NCBI GenBank assembly: GCA_041488155.1
Contig: JBGPOS010000001.1
Location: 1-64,000, forward strand
Source: JBGPOS01 sp041488155
GTDB lineage: Bacteria > Chloroflexota > Dehalococcoidia > Tepidiformales > Tepidiformaceae
Direction: 5' to 3'
DNA: 64,000 bases
Below, in pieces: positions 1-8,912 of the stretch. The translations under genes and the position numbers were made by a program. The notes below the pieces were generated by a model. The model saw only the letters and a program-made list of their open reading frames with translations, ran no database searches and was not told where the DNA came from. Every line of letters begins with the position of its first letter. Positions within the stretch are counted from its first letter, which is position 1.

Positions 1-3000
1 AGTAGCGCCGCGGCCACCAGCACCAGTACGGCAAGGAAGGCAAGGAAGAGGATTCCGCTCCCTCCGGCCGCGATCAGCGGGTTGTGCTCTATCGATGCCA
101 GGTCTTCGCGGCGATCGTGCACGGCGTTGAGGCCGAACTCGGGAGACTTGAGCGCTGCTGCAAGCTGGCTACGGTCCGCGTCCGGAGCCAGGGTGAACCA
201 GGCTTCATTCAGCTCCGGCGTGCCGGCGGTCGGGACGAGATTCAGCCACGAAGTGAGGTGGTCGCGATTGAAGACGATAGAAGGGCCCTCTGAGGTCTGA
301 AGCGTGGGGAAGAGGTGGTACGTGTCCTTCACCAGGATCGGCACGGCAATGGACCCCACCTGGATGATGCCAGTGACGCCCCTGCCAATGCCCGTGCTGG
401 CGGCGAACGCATCACTCGCGATCACCGGAAGGGGTACGTTCTCGTCCATGTAATACAGGCCGCGGACTTCTGTGCTGAGTCCGCTGCGCAGGACCAGCTT
501 GCCCGAGCTCCTCCCGGAGTGCGGCTGGTCCGTCGCGACCGAGAACTGGTCCTGGGTGACCGCACGGTTTGGCATCGTGGCCCAATGCGAGGGCCCTTCG
601 AAGCCTTCAACGAGGGTCGCCTGCCCTGCGACGCTGACCGCGCTGAGATCGTCGATGAATACGGGAGCGGTGGCCTGGATGAATCTGTTCGCTGGCTCGG
701 TCAGCACAAACGACACGAGGGAGATGGGCGGGACCAGGGTCGGTCCAGCCGAGCGCTTGACGGAAGCGCGCAGTTCGCGCCACCCGGTGGAGTCGAGAAG
801 GCCGAACTCCAGCAAGTCGTACTGGTCATGAGCATCGCGCACTCGCGCCCAGAGCGTGGTCTGGTCTCGGGTCTGGCCCGAGTTGACCCAAAGAGATAGC
901 TGAGCCGGGTCGCCGGGCAAGACCAGGCCGGGAAGCTCCCCGGGGCCGCCGAGCTGGCTCATGAGGGAGCCGAACGGCCGGTCGGCGAAGTCATCCCGAA
1001 ACCAGAGCATGTCACGGCCTGCTTCGGGGTTGATGCCGAGGATCTGGATGCTCTTTGTGGATTGGCCCGGCGTCGCCAGGTATCCAGAGGTGCGCATCAA
1101 GGACGAGGCGTCCACTACCCCGGGAAGCTTCCGAAGGTCGGCGTCAACCTGGGCACCGCTGCTGCCGAGAGTGTTCGTCGCGCTGTTGGTCGAGGCCCGC
1201 CAATCTACGCCGGCCGCGTAGAAGGCCCTGTCCCGGTACGAACGGTCGGCTGTGCTCGAATAGCTCGCGGCGAACGTCCCGACAGCGACCGCCATCATCA
1301 GCAGTAACGTCAGGCGGGTGTACTGGCCCGGGCTCCGGACGACCTGCCAGAGACCCACGGCCACGGTGACGCCCGCGGCGGCAGCAAAGAGGCGGGCGGC
1401 GACCCGCAGGAGCATCGGGTAGAACCGCAGGGTCAGCGCGGCGGCGGCCGCGATGATCAGCGCGGGCGAGGCCAGCAGTATCGGGTCCGATGAGACCCCA
1501 CCTGTGGCCGATGGAGTGAAGACCGACCCGCGCTCTCGCAGCTCCCAGAGAAGCAGTCCGGCGATCCCGGCGAGCCCGAGGTCGAGGTAGTAACGCTGGA
1601 GTATGGAGGCGCCCGGCCGGCTTTCCGCCCGCCGTTGAGCGACGGCGCTCCTGCGCGCAACCACGAACGCGGGAACCACAAGCGCGAGGAGCGAGAGCAC
1701 CATACCTATCGCCGCCATCCCGAACGAAAGGAGGGGAACGGTGACCGGCAGGAGCGAACCATCCGTAACGTTGTCGAAGACCGGTGTAAGGCCAAGCAGC
1801 GCCGTGCTCGCTGCCGCGATGAATGGCGCGGCGAGCAGTGCCGGAATGCCCACCACCAGCCCTTCGAACAGATAGAGCGCGGCCACCTGAAACGTGGTCG
1901 CTCCGCGGCTGCGCAGGAGAGTTATTTCACCAGCCTGGCGTTCGACGAGGACGGCGGCCATGAGCACGACGTAGAAGAGTGCGACCCCGGCGATTTCGAG
2001 GAGAAGGATGGTCAGCGGCACCTGTTCGTAGCGCGCACTGCGACCGAATCCGTCGAGGGTCGAAGTGAGAGGGCTGTAGGCGAACCCGCCGAGCGGTTCG
2101 AACTCGGTGTAGAGAGCGTGGATGTCGTCTCTCGCCCGTTCGAAGTTCGTCCGCGAAAGCCTGTCGGGGTTCGCGAAGACGTTCCATGCCGTATACGCCC
2201 GGTAGCCCGGGTGAAGGGAGCCGAATGCGTTGAGGAGCGTCGCTTCATCCGTGAACATCGGGAGGACCAGTCGATCTTCGTCAGGGGGAATCACCAATGA
2301 GGGCCCGGAGGCGGTCACCAGTCTCGCCGGTTTGAAGTAGGCATCGGCGCCGAAGACCCAGAACGACTCGTCCGGGTCGATGGGCTCTACCAAGCCGACA
2401 AGGCGCGCAGAGAAGGTGAACCTGAGTGAGCCCAGGGGGTTGCAGGCCGGGGGCGGCGGAGCGTCGTCGCGGGGGAGCTCACGCTCGCAGGTGTCGAAGT
2501 CTTCGCCAAGCTGCAACTCGTCGCCAGGCACGAGGTGCAAGACCTGAGCTGCGGTGCCGCTCATCGCGATCTCCATCGGGGCTACTGGAGCCGTCGCCTG
2601 CGGTAACCGGCCTTCAACCAGGCGAACGTGAGAGTCGACACCGGATACCGACTGCAACTGGCCCAACGGCGTGTTCGGTGCTTCGGTCTCTCCCGGCCGG
2701 GTGGCTACGAACCGCCCGACCTTCACGTAGCGGGATTGGGAGGCCCGGAACCAGCCGATCCGCTCATCGATCCGCCGTTCCACCGCGGCGCGGAAGGCGA
2801 GGCCGTCTTCCGTCTGGAGGGGAACGGCCCGAAATTCTACGTGGGTGCTCGGATTTGCCTGCAGGTCTTCGCGGATGACGAAGGTGAGGCCGAGGTCGGC
2901 CATCGCCCGCGCGTAAATCGGCGCGCTCGCGAGCAGAGTCGCAGCTATGACCACTCCCAGCGCCAGGGCGGCCAAGAGGCGCCAGTTGGAGAGGCCGCGC

Positions 3001-3038
3001 CGCGCGAAGATGCGCCATACGGGGAGGATCGAGCCCAT
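1..3038 (-). CDS. FtsX/MacB-type ABC transporter permease, C-terminus cut by window edge
   Basis: Reading leftwards from an ATG at 3038, one open frame runs off the window, giving at least 1012 residues. It begins MGSILPVWRIFARRGLSNWR, followed by a hydrophobic segment (ALALGVVIAATLLASAPIYA). A core TM region then contains the FtsX-like motif LVERQAGEITLLRSRGA, a second TM block, and a long extracellular stretch. The last visible residues are another membrane helix (ILFLAFLAVLVLVAAAL), so only the final FtsX domain is missing. It is a paralogue of the divergent permease at 3181-6582: both carry L-R-Y-Y-L-D-L then W/Y-E-L-R-x-R-G-S in the middle. The two ATPase genes after that permease are the likely motors. 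By family, the role is export or mechanotransmission on lipoproteins, lipids or envelope substrates; the substrate is unknown. Confidence 0.85.
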   Translation of the reverse strand, partial: MGSILPVWRIFARRGLSNWRLLAALALGVVIAATLLASAPIYARAMADLGLTFVIREDLQANPSTHVEFRAVPLQTEDGLAFRAAVERRIDERIGWFRASQSRYVKVGRFVATRPGETEAPNTPLGQLQSVSGVDSHVRLVEGRLPQATAPVAPMEIAMSGTAAQVLHLVPGDELQLGEDFDTCERELPRDDAPPPPACNPLGSLRFTFSARLVGLVEPIDPDESFWVFGADAYFKPARLVTASGPSLVIPPDEDRLVLPMFTDEATLLNAFGSLHPGYRAYTAWNVFANPDRLSRTNFERARDDIHALYTEFEPLGGFAYSPLTSTLDGFGRSARYEQVPLTILLLEIAGVALFYVVLMAAVLVERQAGEITLLRSRGATTFQVAALYLFEGLVVGIPALLAAPFIAAASTALLGLTPVFDNVTDGSLLPVTVPLLSFGMAAIGMVLSLLALVVPAFVVARRSAVAQRRAESRPGASILQRYYLDLGLAGIAGLLLWELRERGSVFTPSATGGVSSDPILLASPALIIAAAAALTLRFYPMLLRVAARLFAAAAGVTVAVGLWQVVRSPGQYTRLTLLLMMAVAVGTFAASYSSTADRSYRDRAFYAAGVDWRASTNSATNTLGSSGAQVDADLRKLPGVVDASSLMRTSGYLATPGQSTKSIQILGINPEAGRDMLWFRDDFADRPFGSLMSQLGGPGELPGLVLPGDPAQLSLWVNSGQTRDQTTLWARVRDAHDQYDLLEFGLLDSTGWRELRASVKRSAGPTLVPPISLVSFVLTEPANRFIQATAPVFIDDLSAVSVAGQATLVEGFEGPSHWATMPNRAVTQDQFSVATDQPHSGRSSGKLVLRSGLSTEVRGLYYMDENVPLPVIASDAFAASTGIGRGVTGIIQVGSIAVPILVKDTYHLFPTLQTSEGPSIVFNRDHLTSWLNLVPTAGTPELNEAWFTLAPDADRSQLAAALKSPEFGLNAVHDRREDLASIEHNPLIAAGGSGILFLAFLAVLVLVAAAL

Positions 3039-3132
3039 AGTTCTGTCCGGGCGCAAAGCCTACAGGGGCAGCCCGACTGGCGCGATCCGAGCAGCTTCGC
3101 TTTACCCCAGCTTCCAAATCGCCCGGCCAACT

Positions 3133-3161
3133 TTGCCCAGCCGCTGGCCCGCTGGTAGGCT
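3133..3161 (+). promoter_or_regulatory. Putative sigma-70-type promoter for the permease operon
   Basis: TTGCCC at 3133-3138 and TAGGCT at 3156-3161 are separated by 17 bp. They lie about 20 bp before the ATG at 3181, which is preceded by the purine-rich RBS AGGGGGAG. The box sits in the 142-bp gap between the two divergent permease genes. This is a sequence match only. Confidence 0.45.
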
Positions 3162-3180
3162 CGGACGCCGCAGGGGGAGT

Positions 3181-6100
3181 ATGGAGCGCTTTCTCGCCAT
3201 ATTGCGCATGGTCGCTCGCCGGAGCCTCGCGAACCGGCGGCTGCTGACGACGGTTGTCGTCGGGGTTGTGCTCTCGGCCGCCCTTATGTCGACCGTCATT
3301 CTCTATTCGGACGCGATTCGCGATCTCGGGCTGCAGCACGCCCTCCACAACGAGGACCCGCTGTCGCTCGACATCTTCGTCGTCAGTTCCAGCCAGCCGG
3401 CCCGAAAGGACGACTACGTCCAGCGCCGCGAGAAGACCGCAGCTCTCCTCCGAACCTATGCCGGCGACATCCTCGACAAGACCTCCCGGTATGGGCGGAC
3501 TGCAACGTTCTTCCTCACCCCACCGGGGGCGCCGGTGCCCAAGGACGAACGCAGGCCGCGCGCGAATTTCCAGTTCTTCGAAGGGCTGAACGACCACGTC
3601 CAGGTCGTGGACGGCCGCGCGCCGAAGCCCGCAGAGCCGCTACGGGACACGAAGTCCCCACCCCGGCTGGAGGTTTCGCTCGGCAAGGCCGCCGCCGATC
3701 AGTTGGGCGTCAAGACCGGGGACTCTTTCGAGCTCCACCCCTTCTGGAAGCCCGACGTCGCCCCGGTTGCGGTGACGGTCGTTGGCCTCATAGAACCGAA
3801 GAACCCGGATGAAGACTACTGGTTCCGCAAGCAGGGCCGCTTCGTGGAGACCACGACATCATGGCCAACCTACCTCTTCTTCGTCGGCGAAGAGGCCTTT
3901 ACCGACTCACTCGCAGCCTACCTGCCCGACATGGACGGCACCTTCGAGACGTACGGCTTCATCGACATCGACAGCATCAACAGCCGCAACGCGAAGGACG
4001 TCGAGGGCCGGGTTGGAGGCCTCGAAGTGGCGCTCCGAGAACAGATAGTTCGCACGTCGATGGAGACCGCTCTCCCGAAGACGATCGCCGCTTATCGGAC
4101 CAAGCTCTTCTTCACGAGGCTGCCCCTCTTCGCGTTGATGCTGCAGGTGGTTGGCATCGTCCTTTACTACCTGGTGATGGTGGCGACGATGCTGGTGGAA
4201 CGGCAGACCGGCGAAATAGCGCTCCTCAAGAGCCGCGGCGCAAGCACTCTCCAGATCATGGCCGTGTACGGGATCGAAGGTGGGGTACTCTGCGGCGCCG
4301 CCGCTTTGCTCGGGCCCTTTGTGGCAGCTGGGGCGATCGCCCTGCTCGGATTGACGCCACCGTTCCAGGATCTCAGCGGCGGCGGTCTCCTCGACGTGCC
4401 GCTATCGCGCCAGGCCGTCGGGATGGCCGCCCTTGGTTCGGGGCTTGCGCTCCTGGCGCTGCTCTGGCCAGCCTACCGCGCCGCCAAGAACACCATGATC
4501 GACTACAAGCACCAACTCGCACGGCCTCAGCAGCAGCCCATGTTCCTGCGCTACTACCTTGACCTTGTGCTCCTGGCGGCCGGCGCGTTCGCTTTCTACG
4601 AATTGCGCCAGCGCGGTTCGCTTGTGACGGAGCGCCTCTTCGGCGATCTGTCGGCCGATCCGCTGCTCCTGGTCTCGCCAACGCTTTTCATGCTGATGAT
4701 CGCGCTCGTCTTCCTGCGGCTTTTCCCCGTCGCGTTGCGCGTGGTGGCGTGGGCGGCCCGGGGACTCAATGGCCCGACCGTGGCGCTCGGCCTCTGGCGG
4801 ATGGTGCGAAGCCCGCTCCACTACAGCCGCCTCATTCTCCTCTTGCTCCTCGCCACGGCCGTTGGGATGTTCGCGGCGGGCTTCCGGGCGACGCTCGAAC
4901 GCAGTTACGACGACCGCGCGGGCTACGAGGCGGGCGCCAACTCGCGGCTGGAAAGCATTCGAACGCCGGCGAACCAGCCGAACGCGACCTTCGTCTCGCT
5001 GGTGCAGCGCGCGACGGATGCCTCCGAAGTGACCCCGGTCGCGCGCCTGAACGCGTCCTATAACGTCACCCAATTCCGCAGCGAAGACATCGCGGTACTG
5101 GGAGTGAACCCGGGCGAGCTCGAACGAGTCGTCTTCTGGCGGGACGACTTCGCGTCATCCTCGCTGCATTCGTTGCTCAGCCGGCTCAAGCCCTCCGAAT
5201 CGCCCGCCGTGACAGGTGTCGAAGTGCCGGCAGGGTCCCGTTTCATCGGGCTGTGGGCTCAGTTCCCGCTTTCGCAGAACGTCGCCCAGCTCGGCATCCG
5301 GCTCCGCGACCCAAACGATGTCTTCTGGGAATATCGCCTCACCCCGAATGGGCCCCCGTCGCCCGGCACCTGGCAGTTCTTCGTGGCCGATCTCGCCCGG
5401 CCGCAACAGCAGCGCTTCGGCACCGGAGCAAATCTGACACTTGCCCTGCCCAAGCAGTTGGATTCGGTCTATGTGCGGACCGCGGGACAACAGCCAACTG
5501 TCGCCGAGCGGGTTGCGGTGCTCGTCGACGATCTGCAGGTATCGAGTGATCCAACGTTGCCGGCCGACTGGCCAAATACGGGCCTGCCTTCAGGGACGAT
5601 CATCGAAAAGTTCGAAGACGTAGACCGATACGAGCCGATCACCGGCGCCGCCCTCAACGCCGACGCGGGTGCGGTCAGCCGGGCGGAGGTGGCCGGAAGG
5701 ACCGGCGGCTTCGCGGCAAGGATCGCGTTCACCAGGCTGCGAGGAGCGCCGCTGGTGGTTGGCCTGCGCGTGCGCGGGAGTTTCGACACCCTCCCGGTCA
5801 TCGCCAGCCAGTCGTTCCTCGATGCGACGAAGAAGAAGACCGGGGACGAATTCAGCATCTACGTCAATCGCCAGTACGTGAAGGTGCGAATAGCAGGTTC
5901 CTTCGACCTGTTCCCTTCCTTCAAGCCCGCTGAGAGGCGGCATCTCTTCGTGGCAGACCTTTCGGCGCTGCAGGCGATCGGCGGCCGCGTGCCGTACCTG
6001 GCAGACGGCATCTACGCGAACGAAGCGTGGATGGATGGGGTACCGCCCGGGAGGATGTCGAAGGAGTCGATGGCAGCGAAGGGCATCACAGCCGATGGCA

Positions 6101-6582
6101 TCTTCGACCGGTCCGCCCTCCGGGCCCAACAGGCTTCGGACCCGCTTGTGGCCGCGAGCTGGGAAGGGATCCTCTTCCTTTCGTTCACGGCCGTGCTGGC
6201 CCTGACTGCGCTTGGATTCGCGGTCTACGCGACGTTGGCGGCGCAGGCCAGGGCACTGGAATTCGCCATCCTCAGGACAATGGGCTACTCGAGCCGCCAG
6301 ATCCTCTCGCTGGTCACCTTCGAACAACTCTTCGTAATCGTGGCCGGGGTGGTCGTCGGGACCCTTCTTGGGTTCCCGCTGAGCCGCCTGATGATCAGCT
6401 ACCTCGGCGTAACCGAGTCGGGGAAGGATCCGCTACCGCCACTCATCTCGCAAGTGAGCTGGGGAGCAGTCGTGACGGTGTACTCCTTGCTGGCGCTTGT
6501 GTTCGTCGGCACAATCGCATCACTGGCTGCCGTCTACTCTCGACTGGCCGTGCACCGCGCGCTGCGCATAGGTGAGGTGTGA
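3181..6582 (+). CDS. FtsX/MacB-type ABC transporter permease
   Basis: This is a 1133-residue membrane protein. The start chosen is the ATG at 3181 (MERFLAILRMVARRSLANRR) because AGGGGGAG lies just upstream; the frame is open further upstream but that would run into the divergent gene. Residues about 18-40 form the first TM helix, followed by a periplasmic MacB-like domain. A first FtsX TM block contains ERQTGEIALLKSRGAS near residue 340. A long extracellular region follows, then a last FtsX block with RALEFAILRTMGYSSRQI near residue 1020. It is a paralogue of the divergent gene at 1-3038. It is followed closely by two ATPase genes, which suggests one operon of permease and ATPases. The substrate cannot be told from sequence. 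Confidence 0.88.
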   Translation: MERFLAILRMVARRSLANRRLLTTVVVGVVLSAALMSTVILYSDAIRDLGLQHALHNEDPLSLDIFVVSSSQPARKDDYVQRREKTAALLRTYAGDILDKTSRYGRTATFFLTPPGAPVPKDERRPRANFQFFEGLNDHVQVVDGRAPKPAEPLRDTKSPPRLEVSLGKAAADQLGVKTGDSFELHPFWKPDVAPVAVTVVGLIEPKNPDEDYWFRKQGRFVETTTSWPTYLFFVGEEAFTDSLAAYLPDMDGTFETYGFIDIDSINSRNAKDVEGRVGGLEVALREQIVRTSMETALPKTIAAYRTKLFFTRLPLFALMLQVVGIVLYYLVMVATMLVERQTGEIALLKSRGASTLQIMAVYGIEGGVLCGAAALLGPFVAAGAIALLGLTPPFQDLSGGGLLDVPLSRQAVGMAALGSGLALLALLWPAYRAAKNTMIDYKHQLARPQQQPMFLRYYLDLVLLAAGAFAFYELRQRGSLVTERLFGDLSADPLLLVSPTLFMLMIALVFLRLFPVALRVVAWAARGLNGPTVALGLWRMVRSPLHYSRLILLLLLATAVGMFAAGFRATLERSYDDRAGYEAGANSRLESIRTPANQPNATFVSLVQRATDASEVTPVARLNASYNVTQFRSEDIAVLGVNPGELERVVFWRDDFASSSLHSLLSRLKPSESPAVTGVEVPAGSRFIGLWAQFPLSQNVAQLGIRLRDPNDVFWEYRLTPNGPPSPGTWQFFVADLARPQQQRFGTGANLTLALPKQLDSVYVRTAGQQPTVAERVAVLVDDLQVSSDPTLPADWPNTGLPSGTIIEKFEDVDRYEPITGAALNADAGAVSRAEVAGRTGGFAARIAFTRLRGAPLVVGLRVRGSFDTLPVIASQSFLDATKKKTGDEFSIYVNRQYVKVRIAGSFDLFPSFKPAERRHLFVADLSALQAIGGRVPYLADGIYANEAWMDGVPPGRMSKESMAAKGITADGIFDRSALRAQQASDPLVAASWEGILFLSFTAVLALTALGFAVYATLAAQARALEFAILRTMGYSSRQILSLVTFEQLFVIVAGVVVGTLLGFPLSRLMISYLGVTESGKDPLPPLISQVSWGAVVTVYSLLALVFVGTIASLAAVYSRLAVHRALRIGEV

Positions 6583-6640
6583 TGATGGGAGTGCTGGCGT
6601 TGTGCGACGCGATAGAGCTGCGCGAAAGGCAAGAGACTTG

Positions 6641-7549
6641 ATGTTCGATCCACGGTCCTCCGAGGACCTCTACATCCGCTGCGAAGACCTGTTCAAGATC
6701 TACAAGACATCCAACCTTGAGGTAGTCGCTCTCCGGGGACTCGACCTGAAGGTTCGGCACGCCGAGTTCATGGCACTTGTAGGCGCCTCAGGGTCGGGCA
6801 AGAGCACGCTCCTCAACATCCTCGCCGGGCTTGATCAGCCAAGCGCCGGGAGGGCCTTCGTTGGGGGCCGCGACCTGCTGACGATGTCTGCCGGGGAGAT
6901 GGTGCAGTACCGCCGGACCCAGGTCGGGTTCGTGTGGCAGCAGACGGGACGCAATCTCGTGCCCTACCTGAATGCAGTCCAGAACGTCGAGGTGCCGCTG
7001 GTGCTCAACGGAACGCCGCAGACGACGGCCCACGAACGGGCCGTGGAACTGCTAGAGGCGGTGAAGCTTGGGCACCGATTGCGCCATCACCCCGAGGAAC
7101 TTTCTGGTGGAGAGCAGCAACGCGTGTCGATTGCCGTGGCGCTGGCGAACGGCCCGCCGCTGCTGCTGGCAGACGAACCCACCGGCGAACTCGATTCCGT
7201 GGGCGCGGAGACCGTCTTCGAGATCTTCAGGGACCTCAACCAGCGCTACAAGGTGACCATCGTCGTTGTGACCCACGACCCCGACATCGCCGCCCGAGTC
7301 GACCGCGTGGTGGCCATTCGCGATGGCCGGACGAGCACTGAGATCTTTCGCCGGGTGCTCGTGGAGGAGGGGCGGGCCGAGGTTGTGCACGACGAGTACG
7401 TGTTAGTCGATACGGCCGGACGATTGCAGATCCCACGCGAGTTTCTCGATCGGCTGAGCATCAAGGAGCGCGCGAAAGTCCTCCTGGGCGAAGGACGCGT
7501 CGAGATCCTGCCCGACGGCACTGTTCGGCGCATCGGAAGTAACACCTGA
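6641..7549 (+). CDS. ABC transporter ATP-binding protein (MacB/LolD type)
   Basis: The protein has about 302 residues. It has Walker A GASGSGKST, a Q-loop (WQQTGRN), signature LSGGEQQR, Walker B LLLADEPTGELDS and switch His (VVTHD). The E-L-D-S after Walker B is typical of the MacB/LolD/FtsE ATPases that pair with FtsX permeases. The frame also offers a GTG at 6572, but homology to the family begins only after the ATG at 6641. A C-terminal tail of about 80 residues follows the ATPase fold. Its stop codon overlaps the next ATG by one base (TGATG), so translation is probably coupled. Confidence 0.88.
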   Translation: MFDPRSSEDLYIRCEDLFKIYKTSNLEVVALRGLDLKVRHAEFMALVGASGSGKSTLLNILAGLDQPSAGRAFVGGRDLLTMSAGEMVQYRRTQVGFVWQQTGRNLVPYLNAVQNVEVPLVLNGTPQTTAHERAVELLEAVKLGHRLRHHPEELSGGEQQRVSIAVALANGPPLLLADEPTGELDSVGAETVFEIFRDLNQRYKVTIVVVTHDPDIAARVDRVVAIRDGRTSTEIFRRVLVEEGRAEVVHDEYVLVDTAGRLQIPREFLDRLSIKERAKVLLGEGRVEILPDGTVRRIGSNT

Positions 7550-8493
7550 TGGCGGGCGCGAAAGTCGAGGTCCGGCACCTGTCCCGCCGCTTCAAACTCG
7601 GCTCCGAGGAGGTCTGGGCCGTACGTGATGTGAGCCTGACCCTCGAGCCGGGAGAGTTCGTGGCGTTCATTGGCCGGTCGGGCTCGGGCAAGACCACGCT
7701 GTTGAACCTGATAGCCGGGCTCGACCGCCCCACGGAGGGAGAGGTGCTCGTCGATGACCAGCGCGTCGACACGATGAGCGAGCATGACCTCAACGAATTG
7801 CGGCGCCATAAGCTCGGATTCATCTTCCAGTCGTTCGGCCTGCTGCCCCTCCTTTCCGCCCAGGAGAACGTCGAGCTGCCGTTGCGAATAGCCGGCTATA
7901 GCCACTCAGAGCGCACCAAACGCGCACGCAGGGTGCTTGACATGGTGGGCCTCGGCCGCCGCACCGAGCACCGGCCCTACGAACTCTCCGGAGGCGAACA
8001 GCAGCGAGTGGCAATCGCCAGGGCGATGGCGACCGAGCCAACGCTGATGCTCGCCGATGAGCCGACCGGGGAGCTCGATTCGGCGACCGCTACAACGATC
8101 TTTACGCTCCTTCGCGACGTGGCCCGCCTGGAGGGCATCACGATCATCACCTGCACTCACGACCGCCTGGTGATGGAGCTGGCGAGCCGAATCGAAGAAC
8201 TCGCCGACGGCGGTCTCGTCACCGGTCATCGGCAGGAAGTCTGGCATCACGTCCAGGCGCGCGAACGAAGCCCCTTCGCCGCACCGGTGCCGGCCGGGGC
8301 CAGCGGAGAAGAGCCCGCCCCCGCTCCGCTCTCATCGCTCATCGGCGCCGACCTCAGTCAATTCAAGTCGCATTCCGCAGGCCCGGCAGGCGAATCCTCG
8401 GCCCCCGCGCCTGCCATCGATGGAGCGCAGGAAGTTGCCGAAGAACACGCGGCCGATGACACGCAGAGGTGGGCGCGACCGGATCGGCGATAG
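7549..8493 (+). CDS. ABC transporter ATP-binding protein (MacB/LolD type) with acidic Pro/Ala-rich tail
   Basis: The protein has 314 residues. Walker A is GRSGSGKTT, signature LSGGEQQR, Walker B LMLADEPTGELDS, and the switch His is in CTHD. After about residue 225 there is an extension rich in Ala, Pro and Glu with no recognisable fold, ending in DDTQRWARPDRR. It is the second ATPase of the operon. Two ATPases with two paralogous permeases suggest either one motor per permease or a heterodimeric motor. The substrate is unknown. Confidence 0.87.
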   Translation: MAGAKVEVRHLSRRFKLGSEEVWAVRDVSLTLEPGEFVAFIGRSGSGKTTLLNLIAGLDRPTEGEVLVDDQRVDTMSEHDLNELRRHKLGFIFQSFGLLPLLSAQENVELPLRIAGYSHSERTKRARRVLDMVGLGRRTEHRPYELSGGEQQRVAIARAMATEPTLMLADEPTGELDSATATTIFTLLRDVARLEGITIITCTHDRLVMELASRIEELADGGLVTGHRQEVWHHVQARERSPFAAPVPAGASGEEPAPAPLSSLIGADLSQFKSHSAGPAGESSAPAPAIDGAQEVAEEHAADDTQRWARPDRR

Positions 8494-8501
8494 CTGCCGC
8501 C

Positions 8502-8912
8502 CTAAGAGCTGACGATAGCGCCCCCTTCGGCCGCGAGGGCAGGGTTGGAGACGACAAGTTTGTCCAGCGTGACCCGTCGAAGGTGTTGCAGGACTTCGTC
8601 GCGCCAGGGGCCCGAGTCCGCCTGACCATCGCGGATGCGGTCCGCGAGTTCGCGATTTCGGGATTCGAGGGACCCGATTCGGAGGCCCAGCGAAGATGGT
8701 TGCGGAACCTGACGGAGCAGGCCATCGAGCCCACTCCATTCTGATTCGACGTGCTCCTCCAGGTGGTTCAGCTCGCGGCGGAGCATTTGCACGACGTTTC
8801 CGGCGACGCGCGCATGGAAGTTCAAGCGCCCCGTCGTACTGGGCATGACGTCGTCGTGGAGGAAGCCAGAAACGGCTTCGAGGAGTTCGTCGATGTTCGG
8901 CCGGTCCTGCAT
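8502..8912 (-). CDS. DUF6285-like small protein, partner of the adjacent phosphotransferase
   Basis: The protein has 136 residues and starts MQDRPNIDELLEAVSGFLHDD at the ATG at 8912, which overlaps the stop of the upstream kinase-fold gene by one base. The N-terminal half (LLEAVSGFL, RLNFHARVAGNVVQMLRREL) matches what I know of DUF6285, short helical proteins encoded next to COG3173 phosphotransferases and acyl-CoA dehydrogenases. A longer reading frame to 9230 exists but lies antisense or out of frame to the upstream gene. The biochemical role is unknown; the tight overlap suggests a complex or a dedicated accessory role. Confidence 0.75.
   Translation of the reverse strand: MQDRPNIDELLEAVSGFLHDDVMPSTTGRLNFHARVAGNVVQMLRRELNHLEEHVESEWSGLDGLLRQVPQPSSLGLRIGSLESRNRELADRIRDGQADSGPWRDEVLQHLRRVTLDKLVVSNPALAAEGGAIVSS

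Noticed and set aside
315..899. Plus-strand ORFs of 60-220 codons in 1-3000
   Set aside because: They lie opposite one continuous, TM-rich permease frame on the minus strand and have Arg/Gly/Pro-rich antisense composition.
2764..3597. 277-codon minus-strand ORF across the divergent permease starts
   Set aside because: It covers the shared promoter region and the 5' end of a real plus-strand gene, has shadow composition and no family motif.
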